Source: Amycolatopsis coloradensis (GTDB lineage: Bacteria; Actinomycetota; Actinomycetes; Mycobacteriales; Pseudonocardiaceae). From it: a stretch of DNA of 64,000 nt. The translations under genes were made by a program, and so were the position numbers. The notes beneath the pieces were generated by a model that saw nothing but the letters and a program-made list of their open reading frames with translations, did not search any database and was not told the origin of the DNA. Position 1 is the first letter of the stretch. Each line of letters opens with the position of its first letter. The stretch lies in the NCBI RefSeq assembly GCF_001953865.1, contig NZ_MQUQ01000015.1, positions 232,026-296,025 of the forward strand, written 5' to 3'. Of this stretch, positions 48,403 to 56,099 are shown one piece after another.

Positions 48403-49668
48403 TCACCGGTCTTGGTGGAGTACCCGCAAGGCCGTGGCCGATTCGTCATCTGAACCCGGCCGCAGGGCGATGAAAGCGAAGCCCGCGACGCCGAACAGCA
48501 AAAGCCCGGACGTGAGGAACGTCCGGGCCGGGGAACCGAGGGCGTGGGTGAGCACGCCGCCGAGCAAGGCCCCGACCGGGATCGCCCCCCAGACCACGGT
48601 GCGCCACACGCCGAGGACGCGGCCGAGCAGCTCGCCGGGGACGAGCGTGTGCCGCGCCGTGCCCAGCACGATGTTCACCGCGACGACGGCCGCCGCGAAC
48701 AGGCCGAACAGGGCCGCGCCCGCCACCGGCGAACTCGTCAGGCCCATGCCGGTGAACGCCAAGCCACAGCAGGCGGTGCCGCCGAGGAGCACCGTGCGAC
48801 GGCTGGACGCCTTCACCAGCCGGGGGGCGATGGCCGCGCCGAGCAAACCGCCGATGCCGCCGACGAACGCGAAGAGCCCGAAGGCCGCTTCGCTGAGACG
48901 CAGGTACTCGATCGCGTACAGCACCAACTGCGCCTGGGCGAGTTCGCTGACCAGGCTGATCAGTCCGGCGACGACGACCAGGCGCAGTACCAGCCGGTTG
49001 CCCTTCAACCAGCGGAAACCCTCCGCCAGTTCGGCCCGGAGGTCGGTGGACGGGCTCTCGGAGGCCGTGGACGGACGAGCCCGGTAGCTCCCGGTGAGCC
49101 CGATCAGCACGGCCGCCGCGATCGCGAAGCCCACCGAGTTGAGCAGGAACGGGAAGGTCGCGAAGAGCGCGAAGGTGGTGCTGCCAACCGGTCCGCCGAG
49201 GAAGGTCTGGCCGACGATCTCGCAGGCCTGGAGCTTGCTGTTCGCGCTGTCGAGCGAACCCTTGCCGACGACCGCCGGGATGAGCACGTTCGCGGCGCTG
49301 TCGGCGACCACCTCCGCGACGCCGATGAGCAGGGCCGCGGCGTAGACCACCCAGATCGTCACCCCGCCGGCCGCGACCAGGACGGCCATCCCGCCGACGA
49401 CCACCGCGCGGGCGGCGTTGGCGAGGATCATCGCGCGCCGCCGGTCGATCCGGTCCAGCAACGCGCCCGCCGGGAGCGCGAAGAGCAGCCACGGCAGGAA
49501 CTGGGTCGCCGAGAGCCCGGCGATGAGCAGTGGATCGCGGGTCAGGGTGACCGCGAGGAGGGGGAACGCGACCTTGCCGATCCCGTCGCCGAGATTCGAC
49601 GCCGCGCTGGACGCGAGCAACCAGCGCAAGCGCCGGTCGCCCCTCCTTCGTGCCGTCGACTCGGCCAT
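48403..49668 (-). CDS. MFS transporter, probable drug exporter
   Basis: A 421-residue protein with 12 membrane helices. The N-terminal half has LASSAASNLGDGIGKVAFPLLAVTLTRDPLLIAGLSATQFLPWLLFALPAGALLDRIDRR-type spacing (inner loop DRIDRRRAMI), marking the MFS DHA3/enterobactin-exporter-like group. Substrate unknown. The ATG at 49668 was chosen over one six codons upstream because GGGGAGG lies 7 bases before it. Confidence 0.88.
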   Translation of the reverse strand: MAESTARRRGDRRLRWLLASSAASNLGDGIGKVAFPLLAVTLTRDPLLIAGLSATQFLPWLLFALPAGALLDRIDRRRAMILANAARAVVVGGMAVLVAAGGVTIWVVYAAALLIGVAEVVADSAANVLIPAVVGKGSLDSANSKLQACEIVGQTFLGGPVGSTTFALFATFPFLLNSVGFAIAAAVLIGLTGSYRARPSTASESPSTDLRAELAEGFRWLKGNRLVLRLVVVAGLISLVSELAQAQLVLYAIEYLRLSEAAFGLFAFVGGIGGLLGAAIAPRLVKASSRRTVLLGGTACCGLAFTGMGLTSSPVAGAALFGLFAAAVVAVNIVLGTARHTLVPGELLGRVLGVWRTVVWGAIPVGALLGGVLTHALGSPARTFLTSGLLLFGVAGFAFIALRPGSDDESATALRVLHQDR

Positions 49669-49837
49669 GCACGCCTCCCCAGGCATTCGACGGCACCTGC
49701 CGACGAGCGGAAAAGTTTAGCGGGGGTTGTCGCCCAAAGTTGTTGGCTTGTTACGCCCAGTTAAAAATCCGAAGAACCCGTGGTGCCTGGCGCACGAAAA
49801 TCACCGACTGTGCCGCCTTCGGCACGGAATCCGCCGG

Positions 49838-49865
49838 GAAGGGAGCAAGGGACCTTTGCTATCGC
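49838..49865. repeat. Dispersed repeat, family C, copy 2
   Basis: GAAGGGAGCAAGGGACCTTT followed by GCTATCGC; only a few changes from the copy at 1546-1574. It lies 12 bases beyond the metallopeptidase stop, within the 209-base gap 49669-49877. Confidence 0.6.
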
Positions 49866-49877
49866 CTGCCGGGCGGC

Positions 49878-50228
49878 TCAGCCCCAGCCGAGTTCGTGCA
49901 GGCGCGCGTCGTCGATGCCGAAATGGTGGCCGACCTCGTGGACCACCGTGATCAGCACCTCCTCGACGACGTCTTCCTCGGTGTCGCACATCTGGAGCAA
50001 CGGCCGCCGGTAGATCGAGATCCGGTCCGGCAGCACCCCGCCGTACTCGTGGGTCCGTTCGGTCAGCGCGATCCCGTGGTAGAGCCCGAGGATCGTGGGC
50101 GACTCCTCGTTGAACTCCTCGACGAGTACCACGACGTTGTCCATGGCCTCCGCGAATTCGGGTGGAAGCTCGTCCAGCGCCTCCGACACCAGTTCTTCGA
50201 ACCGCTGCTGGGTCATCTCGACGGGCAC
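49878..50228 (-). CDS. Zincin-like metallopeptidase family protein (minimal)
   Basis: A 116-residue protein consisting of the minimal zincin domain seen across actinobacteria. The zinc motif is VVHEVGHHFGIDDARL (HExxH plus downstream Asp). Before it come FEELVSEALDELPPEFAEAMDNVVVLVE and the loop LGLYHGIALTERTHEYGGVLPDRISIY. Activity has not been shown for the family to my knowledge. GTG at 50228 starts just after the septum-formation gene; an ATG at 50216 is equally possible. Confidence 0.85.
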   Translation of the reverse strand: MPVEMTQQRFEELVSEALDELPPEFAEAMDNVVVLVEEFNEESPTILGLYHGIALTERTHEYGGVLPDRISIYRRPLLQMCDTEEDVVEEVLITVVHEVGHHFGIDDARLHELGWG

Positions 50229-50232
50229 GGGT

Positions 50233-51237
50233 TCACCCGCCGGTCTTCGGAGCGGAGGAAGACGGAGGCTGGCTTGCCTGGCCACCCTCGGAAGGCGGGG
50301 CGTCGCCGTTGCCGACTTTGACGCTCCCGGTGATCGGGGCGAGCCCCTTGTTGTCCGGCAGGGCCGCCGCCACCTTGCAGTTCACCAGCGTCGAGCCGGC
50401 GTCCCAGCTCTCCTGCTCACGGACGTCCCAGCTGACGATGACCTTCTTCGCGGCCAGATCCGCGTTGCCGGTGTAGTCCTGCGCGGCCGTCGAGCACGCG
50501 GTGTCCAGCCAGGTGTTCTGCTCTTCCTGCGACGGGTAGGCGTCCTTGAACTTCGTCTTGAGGTCGAGCGTCGCGATCATCTCGTAGGAGTGCGGCTGGG
50601 CGCAGTCGATGGGGTCGCCGAAGCTGTTGTTGAGCAGCGCGAGGCAGGTGCCCGGCTCCCACACCGCGGACTGGTTCTGCTCCTTCGCCTGCCCCTTGGT
50701 CGGTTGCAGCTTGCCGCCCTGGCCCGCCCATTGCAGGCCGCACCGCAGCTGCCGGTCGCCGTTTTCCCACTGTGCGGGAGTCGGCCGGAGCAGATTCATG
50801 CTCAATTTGCCGTACGGATCCAGCGTACGGCCGAGGTACGGCTTGACGTCGACGGTGCAGCGTGACCGGGCGATCTCCTGCCACTGCTCCAGGTTCGGGC
50901 TCGGCACACCCGCCGGGTACTGCGTCCCGATGTCGACGATGCTGGTGACCTCGAACAGGTGGGACTCCGCGCACGGCACGCGCCGCACGTCGTTGGCGTC
51001 CGGGTTGTTCCAGGTCAGACAGGTGCCAGGGGGAGAATGGAACGCTTCGACGGCCGCGGGTGACAGTTTGGGGGCACCGCCGCCCGCACCGCCCTCCGGG
51101 CCCACGTTCCACGAGAACGCCACACTCAGCGAAAGCGCGATGATCGCGCCCACGAACACACCGGCCATGACGAGCCGGGTGCGCAGGGTGCTCAGCGCGT
51201 TTCGCGGATCACGGAACCGCTCGGCCTGTTGAGACAT
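50233..51237 (-). CDS. Septum formation family membrane protein
   Basis: A 334-residue protein. One N-terminal helix (LVMAGVFVGAIIALSLSVAFSW) is followed by two copies of the septum-formation domain: PPGTCLTWNNPDANDVRRVPCAESHLFEVTSIVD (about 70-100) and EPGTCLALLNNSFGDPIDCAQPHSYEMIATLD (about 190-220). It ends in a Ser/Pro-rich tail. Paired cysteines in each repeat suggest extracellular disulfides. The family was linked to septation in actinobacteria; direct function is uncertain. An ATG three codons upstream is possible. Confidence 0.85.
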   Translation of the reverse strand: MSQQAERFRDPRNALSTLRTRLVMAGVFVGAIIALSLSVAFSWNVGPEGGAGGGAPKLSPAAVEAFHSPPGTCLTWNNPDANDVRRVPCAESHLFEVTSIVDIGTQYPAGVPSPNLEQWQEIARSRCTVDVKPYLGRTLDPYGKLSMNLLRPTPAQWENGDRQLRCGLQWAGQGGKLQPTKGQAKEQNQSAVWEPGTCLALLNNSFGDPIDCAQPHSYEMIATLDLKTKFKDAYPSQEEQNTWLDTACSTAAQDYTGNADLAAKKVIVSWDVREQESWDAGSTLVNCKVAAALPDNKGLAPITGSVKVGNGDAPPSEGGQASQPPSSSAPKTGG

Positions 51238-51331
51238 CCACTCCATGATGCCCGCGCCGCACGTAAGGTGCGCATACCGGGTGGTTAGTGTTAAACACGG
51301 GTTCGGGCCGGCGGGCGATTACGGAGCTTCG

Positions 51332-51949
51332 ATGACGCAGGATGACAACCAGGGCGCACAGCCGCCCCAGGAGCCGCCAAAGCGCGGCTCGATGCGCTTC
51401 CAGGACGGCAGCACGGAGGCGCGGCAGCCGTCGTTGGCCGAGCAGCGGGCACGGCAGCAGGCACTGGCCGAGCAGGAACGCCAGGAAGTCCTCGACGCCG
51501 AAGCCGCTCGTGCCGCCGAAAAGAAGTCCTCGACCAAGAAGAAGATCCTGATCGGCACCGGCGTGACCGTCGGCCTGGTCGGTTTGGTCGCGACGTTCTA
51601 CACCGTCGCGAAGCCGGACGAGGTCACGGCGGTCTGCGCCGCCAGGGACACCGAGATCGTCAACGACGACCAGAACTGCGACGAGAACTACGTCCGGTCG
51701 CACGGCGGTTACGTCAGCGGCGGGTTCTTCTTCCTGCCCATCGGTGGTTTCGGCGGGCCGATGCAGAGCTACCGCTACAACTACGGCGGGACCGGTCAGG
51801 TCGGGCAGCGGGTGTCCGGCGGTTCGTACACCGCGCCGTCGGGAGCGAACGTCAGCACCAAGTCGGGCAAGTCCGTCCAGCGCGGCGGGTTCGGCATCAG
51901 CGGCAAGAGCGGTACCTCCGGCGGTACCGGCAAGAGCGGGGGCTCGTAG
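51332..51949 (+). CDS. YgiB-like membrane protein with Gly/Ser-rich tail
   Basis: A 205-residue protein. A charged N-terminal half with a Glu/Arg/Ala-rich helix (AEQRARQQALAEQERQEVLDAEAARAAEK) precedes one membrane helix (ILIGTGVTVGLVGLVATFYTV, about 71-91). An extracellular part follows with VCAARDTEIVNDDQNCDENY and Gly/Tyr/Ser-rich low-complexity sequence ending TGKSGGS. It matches the YgiB/UPF0441 architecture found before YgiC genes. The next gene starts directly after its stop. Confidence 0.75.
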   Translation: MTQDDNQGAQPPQEPPKRGSMRFQDGSTEARQPSLAEQRARQQALAEQERQEVLDAEAARAAEKKSSTKKKILIGTGVTVGLVGLVATFYTVAKPDEVTAVCAARDTEIVNDDQNCDENYVRSHGGYVSGGFFFLPIGGFGGPMQSYRYNYGGTGQVGQRVSGGSYTAPSGANVSTKSGKSVQRGGFGISGKSGTSGGTGKSGGS

Positions 51950-53116
51950 TTGTATCGGGATTCCAAGCCGCCCCGGCGGGACTGGCAGCACATCGTCGAG
52001 GAGCAGGGCCTGGTCTTCGGCACCCCCGCCCGTGACGGTTCCGGCAAGTCCCGGCCGTACTGGGACGAGTCGGTCCACTACGTCTTCGACATGGACGAGA
52101 TCCTGTCCGTCGAGGCGGACGTCGAACTGCTGCACTCGATGTGCCTCGAAGCCGTCGACAACGTGGTGACCACTGAGCAGTACCACCGCTTCGGCATCCC
52201 CGAGTGGGTCTGGCCGCATATCGCCGAGTCGTGGAAGCGGCAGGATCCGCACGTCTACGGCCGGTTCGACCTGCGCTACGACGGCAAGAGCCCGGCGAAG
52301 CTGCTCGAGTACAACGCCGACACCCCGACCTCGCTGCTCGAGGCCGCAGTGCTCCAGTGGCATTGGAAGACCGCGGTCTTCCCGGAGGACGACCAGTGGA
52401 ACTCGATCCACGAGAAGCTGGTCGAGCGCTGGGGTGAACTCGCCGACAAGCTGCCCTCCAACGAACTGCATTTCACCTGGTCTTCCGCCGATCCGTCCGG
52501 TGAGGACCACGTGACGACGGCGTACTTGCAGGAGACGGCCGCCGAGGCCGGCCTCGACACCGTCGGCCTGTCGATCGAGGAGATCGGCTGGGACCCGGTG
52601 CTCAAGCGGTTCGTCGACCTCGAAGAGCAGCAGATGGCGACCGTGGTGAAGCTCTACCCGTGGGAATGGGTGGTCGACGAGGAATTCGGCCGCTTCGCCG
52701 TCGAGACCATGCCTCGCACGCTGTGGGTCGAGCCGCTGTGGAAGATGATCCTCTCCAACAAGACGCTGCTCGCGATCCTGTGGGAGAACTACCCGGGGCA
52801 CCCGAACCTGCTGCCCGCCTTCGCCGACGACCCCGGCCTGCTGACGGAATACGTCCGCAAGCCGAAACTCGGGCGTGAGGGCGCGAACGTGCAGATCGTC
52901 GCCACCGGGTACGAGACGCAGACCGACGGCGTCTACGGCGCCGAAGGCTTCGTCTACCAGGCGTTCGACCCGCTCCCCGAGTTCCAGGGGTACCGGCCCG
53001 CGCTCGGCGCGTGGATCGTCGGCGACCAGGCCGCCGGCCTCGGGATCCGCGAAACCGCAGGTCTCGTTACGGACGACGGTGCGGCATTCGTCCCGCACCG
53101 CATCGTCGAGACGTGA
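51950..53116 (+). CDS. Glutathionylspermidine synthase-like ATP-grasp amide ligase (YgiC/YjfC family)
   Basis: A 388-residue ATP-grasp ligase. Signature regions are RRDWQHIVEEQGLVF, WDESVHYVFDMDEI, GRFDLRYDGKSPAKLLEYNADTPTSLLEAAV (about 102-132, substrate and ATP contacts) and WENYPGHPNLLPAFADD, VRKPKLGREGANV (about 285-315). The family forms amide bonds between a carboxylate and an amine (glutathione-spermidine in the founding member). Here no amidase domain is fused. It starts with TTG immediately after the YgiB-like stop. Confidence 0.9.
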   Translation: MYRDSKPPRRDWQHIVEEQGLVFGTPARDGSGKSRPYWDESVHYVFDMDEILSVEADVELLHSMCLEAVDNVVTTEQYHRFGIPEWVWPHIAESWKRQDPHVYGRFDLRYDGKSPAKLLEYNADTPTSLLEAAVLQWHWKTAVFPEDDQWNSIHEKLVERWGELADKLPSNELHFTWSSADPSGEDHVTTAYLQETAAEAGLDTVGLSIEEIGWDPVLKRFVDLEEQQMATVVKLYPWEWVVDEEFGRFAVETMPRTLWVEPLWKMILSNKTLLAILWENYPGHPNLLPAFADDPGLLTEYVRKPKLGREGANVQIVATGYETQTDGVYGAEGFVYQAFDPLPEFQGYRPALGAWIVGDQAAGLGIRETAGLVTDDGAAFVPHRIVET

Positions 53117-53170
53117 TAGAAGCAACCGCACAAACCTGACATTCTCGACCTGTACCTCTGGAGAACCCCT

Positions 53171-53623
53171 GTGACGACCACCCTTGCGCTGTCCGACACG
53201 TTCGGCTCCGACCTCGTGCGAGGGATCGGCGCGATCCTGCTGTACGGCGTCGTCGGCCTGCTGCTGATGTTCGCCGGGTTCTGGGCGATCGACTGGACCA
53301 CGCCCGGCAAGCTGTCCCAGCTGGTCAGCCGCGGCCTGCCGAACGCGGTCATCGTCACCGCGTCCGGCCTGCTGTCGATGGCGTTCATCGTCGTCGTGGC
53401 GATCGCGAATTCCGCCAGCGACCTGACCGAGGGCCTCATCACCTCGCTGGTCTACGGCCTGCTGGGCATCGTCGTGCAGGTCCTGGCGGTCCGGCTGCTG
53501 GAGTGGGCGACCCGCATCGACGTCCGCTCGACCATCGAGAGCGAGAAGTTCGCCCCGGTCAGCGTCGTGGTCGCCGCCGCGCACCTCGCCCTCGGCCTGG
53601 TCGTGGCCGTCGGCATCTCGTGA
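53171..53623 (+). CDS. DUF350 (YjfL-like) membrane protein
   Basis: A 150-residue protein with four membrane helices (IGAILLYGVVGLLLMFAGFWAI, NAVIVTASGLLSMAFIVVVAIA, LITSLVYGLLGIVVQVLAVRLL, VVVAAAHLALGLVVAVGIS) and the conserved DUF350 repeats. It follows the ATP-grasp gene by 54 bases. The same trio (YgiB-like, YgiC/YjfC-like, DUF350) recurs in enterobacteria and actinobacteria, so a shared membrane-linked function is inferred. Confidence 0.88.
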   Translation: MTTTLALSDTFGSDLVRGIGAILLYGVVGLLLMFAGFWAIDWTTPGKLSQLVSRGLPNAVIVTASGLLSMAFIVVVAIANSASDLTEGLITSLVYGLLGIVVQVLAVRLLEWATRIDVRSTIESEKFAPVSVVVAAAHLALGLVVAVGIS

Positions 53624-53647
53624 CTTTCCCTACCCGCTGAAAACGGC

Positions 53648-53690
53648 AAAGGCGCACGAACCCCACTAACGTGGGAGTCGTGCGCCTTTT
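53648..53690 (+). terminator. Strong terminator hairpin overlapping the dehalogenase start
   Basis: Stem AAAGGCGCACGA (53648-53659) / TCGTGCGCCTTT (53678-53689) is a perfect 12 bp. It extends inward as CCCAC/GTGGG around loop TAAC and ends in four T. It would stop the YgiB-YgiC-DUF350 transcript. Its 3' arm contains the GTG start (53680) and first codons of the next gene. Confidence 0.85.
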
Positions 53691-54585
53691 GAGGACACCG
53701 GACGACCGGTTCTCGGACCTGCCCGATTTCGACTTCGAGCCGCGCTACGCGGAACTCGTCGACCTTCACGGCGGCGTGATCAGAGTGGGTTACGTGGAGG
53801 CCGGACCCGCGGATGGGCCGCCCGTTCTCCTGCTGCACGGCGAGCCCACCTGGTCCTACCTCTATCGCAAGGTCATCCCGGTGCTCGCCGACGCCGGACT
53901 GCGCGCCATCGCACCCGACCTGGTCGGCTTCGGCCGATCCGACAAACCCGGCGACATGGTCGACCACACCTACCAGCGGCACGTCGAATGGATGCGGGCG
54001 TTCGCCTTCGACATTCTCGACCTGACCGAGGTCACCCTGGTCGGCCAGGACTGGGGCGGCCTGATCGGCCTGCGGCTGGTCGCCGAGAACCCGGACCGTT
54101 TCTCCCGCGTCGTCGCGGCCAACACCGGCCTCCCCACCGGCGACACCGACATGCCGGAGCTCTGGCACAAGTTCCGTGACACCGTCGAGAACGCCCAGGT
54201 GCTCGACGTCGGCCGGTTCGTCCAGTCGGGCTGCCAGACCAAGCTGTCCGCGGAGGTCCGCGCCGCCTACGACGCGCCCTTCCCGAACGAGATGTACAAG
54301 GCCGCGCCGCGTGCGATGCCGTCGCTGGTGCCGATCGCCCCGGACGACCCGGCCTCGGCCGCCAACCGCGCCGCGCTGAAGGTGCTCGCCGAACTGGACA
54401 AACCGTTCCTGGTCTCGTTCTCCGACGGCGACCCGATCACCGCGCCGTGGGGCCTCGGACTGCGGGGCTCGATGCGCGGCGCCCGCGAACTCGAGCATCC
54501 CACGATCACCGGGGCCGGTCACTTCCTCCAGGAGGACGCCGGTACCCGCCTTGGCGAGGTCATCGCGCGCTTCGTGAAGTCCTGA
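53680..54585 (+). CDS. Haloalkane dehalogenase (alpha/beta hydrolase)
   Basis: A 301-residue hydrolase that releases halide from haloalkanes, giving an alcohol. Visible elements are the oxyanion loop HGEPTWSYLYR (about 53), nucleophile elbow GQDWGG with D123 and halide-binding W124, acid region SDGDPIT (D249/D251) and catalytic His in AGHFLQED (about 281). The opening LRTPDDRFSDLPDFDF fits the HLD-I/DhmA group, so GTG 53680 is preferred over 53671. A TAACGT box 8-13 bases upstream suggests a leaderless transcript. Confidence 0.9.
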   Translation: MRLLRTPDDRFSDLPDFDFEPRYAELVDLHGGVIRVGYVEAGPADGPPVLLLHGEPTWSYLYRKVIPVLADAGLRAIAPDLVGFGRSDKPGDMVDHTYQRHVEWMRAFAFDILDLTEVTLVGQDWGGLIGLRLVAENPDRFSRVVAANTGLPTGDTDMPELWHKFRDTVENAQVLDVGRFVQSGCQTKLSAEVRAAYDAPFPNEMYKAAPRAMPSLVPIAPDDPASAANRAALKVLAELDKPFLVSFSDGDPITAPWGLGLRGSMRGARELEHPTITGAGHFLQEDAGTRLGEVIARFVKS

Positions 54586-54591
54586 ACCGGG

Positions 54592-54646
54592 TGTTATAAA
54601 CGGTCCGTTCATAACAAATCTCGTTATGAACGGACCGTTCATAACA
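54592..54646. repeat. Palindrome pair, family E, between convergent genes
   Basis: Two 25-base palindromes at 54592-54616 and 54622-54646 (arms TGTTATGAACGG / CCGTTCATAACA, slight variation in the first) with spacer AATCT, 30-base pitch. It begins 6 bases after the dehalogenase stop and ends 3 bases before the aminotransferase stop. Its layout is identical to the copy inside cydDC. Confidence 0.9.
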
Positions 54647-54649
54647 AAG

Positions 54650-55933
54650 TCAGGAGATCGCGGCCAGCGCGTCCGTGATGATCCCGAGCCCCTCCGCGGC
54701 CTCATCGGCGGTGAGTGTCATCGGCGGCGCGATCCGCAGGACGTTGCCGTGCAGCCCGCCCTTGCCGATCAGCAGCCCGCGCGCCTTGGTCTCCTCCATC
54801 ATCCGCGCCGCGGCCCGGGTGTCCGGCTCCATGCCGCCCGGTTCGACCAGTTCGACGCCGATCATCAGACCCTTGCCGCGCAAGTCCCCGATCCGCGGGT
54901 TCCCCGCCGCGCGCAGGCCGTCGAGCAGCTCGTTGCCGCGGGCGAGCGCGTTGGCCTGGAGGTCGTGGTCGGCGATGTGGTCGAGTACCGCGCCCGCGCC
55001 CGCCATCGCGACCGGGTTGCCGCCGAAGGTCGAGATCGAGTTCGCGGTCAGGCAGTCGACGAGGTCGCCGCGCGCCACGAGACCGCCGATCGCGAGACCG
55101 TTGCCGAGGCCCTTCGCGAAGGTCATCGCGTCGGGGACGACGTCGTGCGCCTGGATCCCCCAGTAGTGTTCCCCGGTCCGTCCCCAGCCGGTCTGGACCT
55201 CGTCGGAGATGAATAGGATCCCGTACTGGTCGAGGACCTCCTTCATCGCCTTGAACAGGCCGTCCGGCGGTGAACTGAACCCGCCGACCCCCTGGATCGG
55301 CTCGGCGATCATGCAGGCGACGTCGCCCGAAGTGCCCGTCTCCAGGACGTCGACCAGGTCCGCGACGCACGCGTCGATGTACTCCGTGTCCGAAAGCGCC
55401 CGGAACGGGCTGCGGTACCGGTAGCCGCCGTGGACGTAGCTCACCTTCACCGGGCTGAGCGACGACGCCGACCAGCCGCGGTTGCCCGTGATGCCGACCG
55501 TCGCGAACGACCGCCCATGGTACGAGTTCCGCATCGCCAGCACCTGGTTGCTGCGCCGGTACTGCGTGGCGAGCATCAGCGCGGTGTCGTTGGCTTCGGT
55601 CCCGGAGTTGGTGAAGAACACCTTCGCGTCCGGGATGCCGGAGAGCTTCGCGACGCGCTCGGCCAGTTCGACCTGTGAGCGGATCAGGTACAGCGTCGAG
55701 GTGTGCAGGATCCCGGTGTCGAGCTGCTTGCGCACGGCGTCGCTGATCGCCGAGACGTCGTAGCCCATCGAGTTCGTCAGGATGCCCGCGAAGAAGTCGA
55801 GGTAGCTGCGCCCGGTCGAGTCGATGACCCGGCGGTCCTGCGCGTGCACGATCTCGATCGGCTCGTCGTAATAGAGCGCGAGCCACGACGGGAGAACCGC
55901 CTTGTGCCGCGCCAGCAGGTCCGCATCGGTCAT
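54650..55933 (-). CDS. Class III (ornithine/GABA-type) PLP aminotransferase
   Basis: A 427-residue enzyme. Family blocks are RSYLDFFAGILTNSMGYDV, FFTNSGTEANDTALMLA (PLP phosphate site, about 106), NSYHGRS, EPIQGVGGF, LFISDEVQTGWGRTG (about 238) and the Schiff-base lysine in MTFAKGLGNGLAIGG (about 274). Candidates are 4-aminobutyrate or alanine-glyoxylate aminotransferase; sequence alone does not decide. Divergent from serS. Confidence 0.92.
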   Translation of the reverse strand: MTDADLLARHKAVLPSWLALYYDEPIEIVHAQDRRVIDSTGRSYLDFFAGILTNSMGYDVSAISDAVRKQLDTGILHTSTLYLIRSQVELAERVAKLSGIPDAKVFFTNSGTEANDTALMLATQYRRSNQVLAMRNSYHGRSFATVGITGNRGWSASSLSPVKVSYVHGGYRYRSPFRALSDTEYIDACVADLVDVLETGTSGDVACMIAEPIQGVGGFSSPPDGLFKAMKEVLDQYGILFISDEVQTGWGRTGEHYWGIQAHDVVPDAMTFAKGLGNGLAIGGLVARGDLVDCLTANSISTFGGNPVAMAGAGAVLDHIADHDLQANALARGNELLDGLRAAGNPRIGDLRGKGLMIGVELVEPGGMEPDTRAAARMMEETKARGLLIGKGGLHGNVLRIAPPMTLTADEAAEGLGIITDALAAIS

Positions 55934-56099
55934 CGGTTTTCTCCGTCCGCAGCAGGGAATCCGGGGCCGGGCTCAGTATGGGTATGGCCCGAAACGGGCG
56001 ACAACGATCAGACTGTCGGGTTCTCCGCGGCGGCCCGCACAGTCTGTACGGGGAAACTGCCTCGAAGTGCGCGAAGGCCACGGACTACCCTCAGCACTC

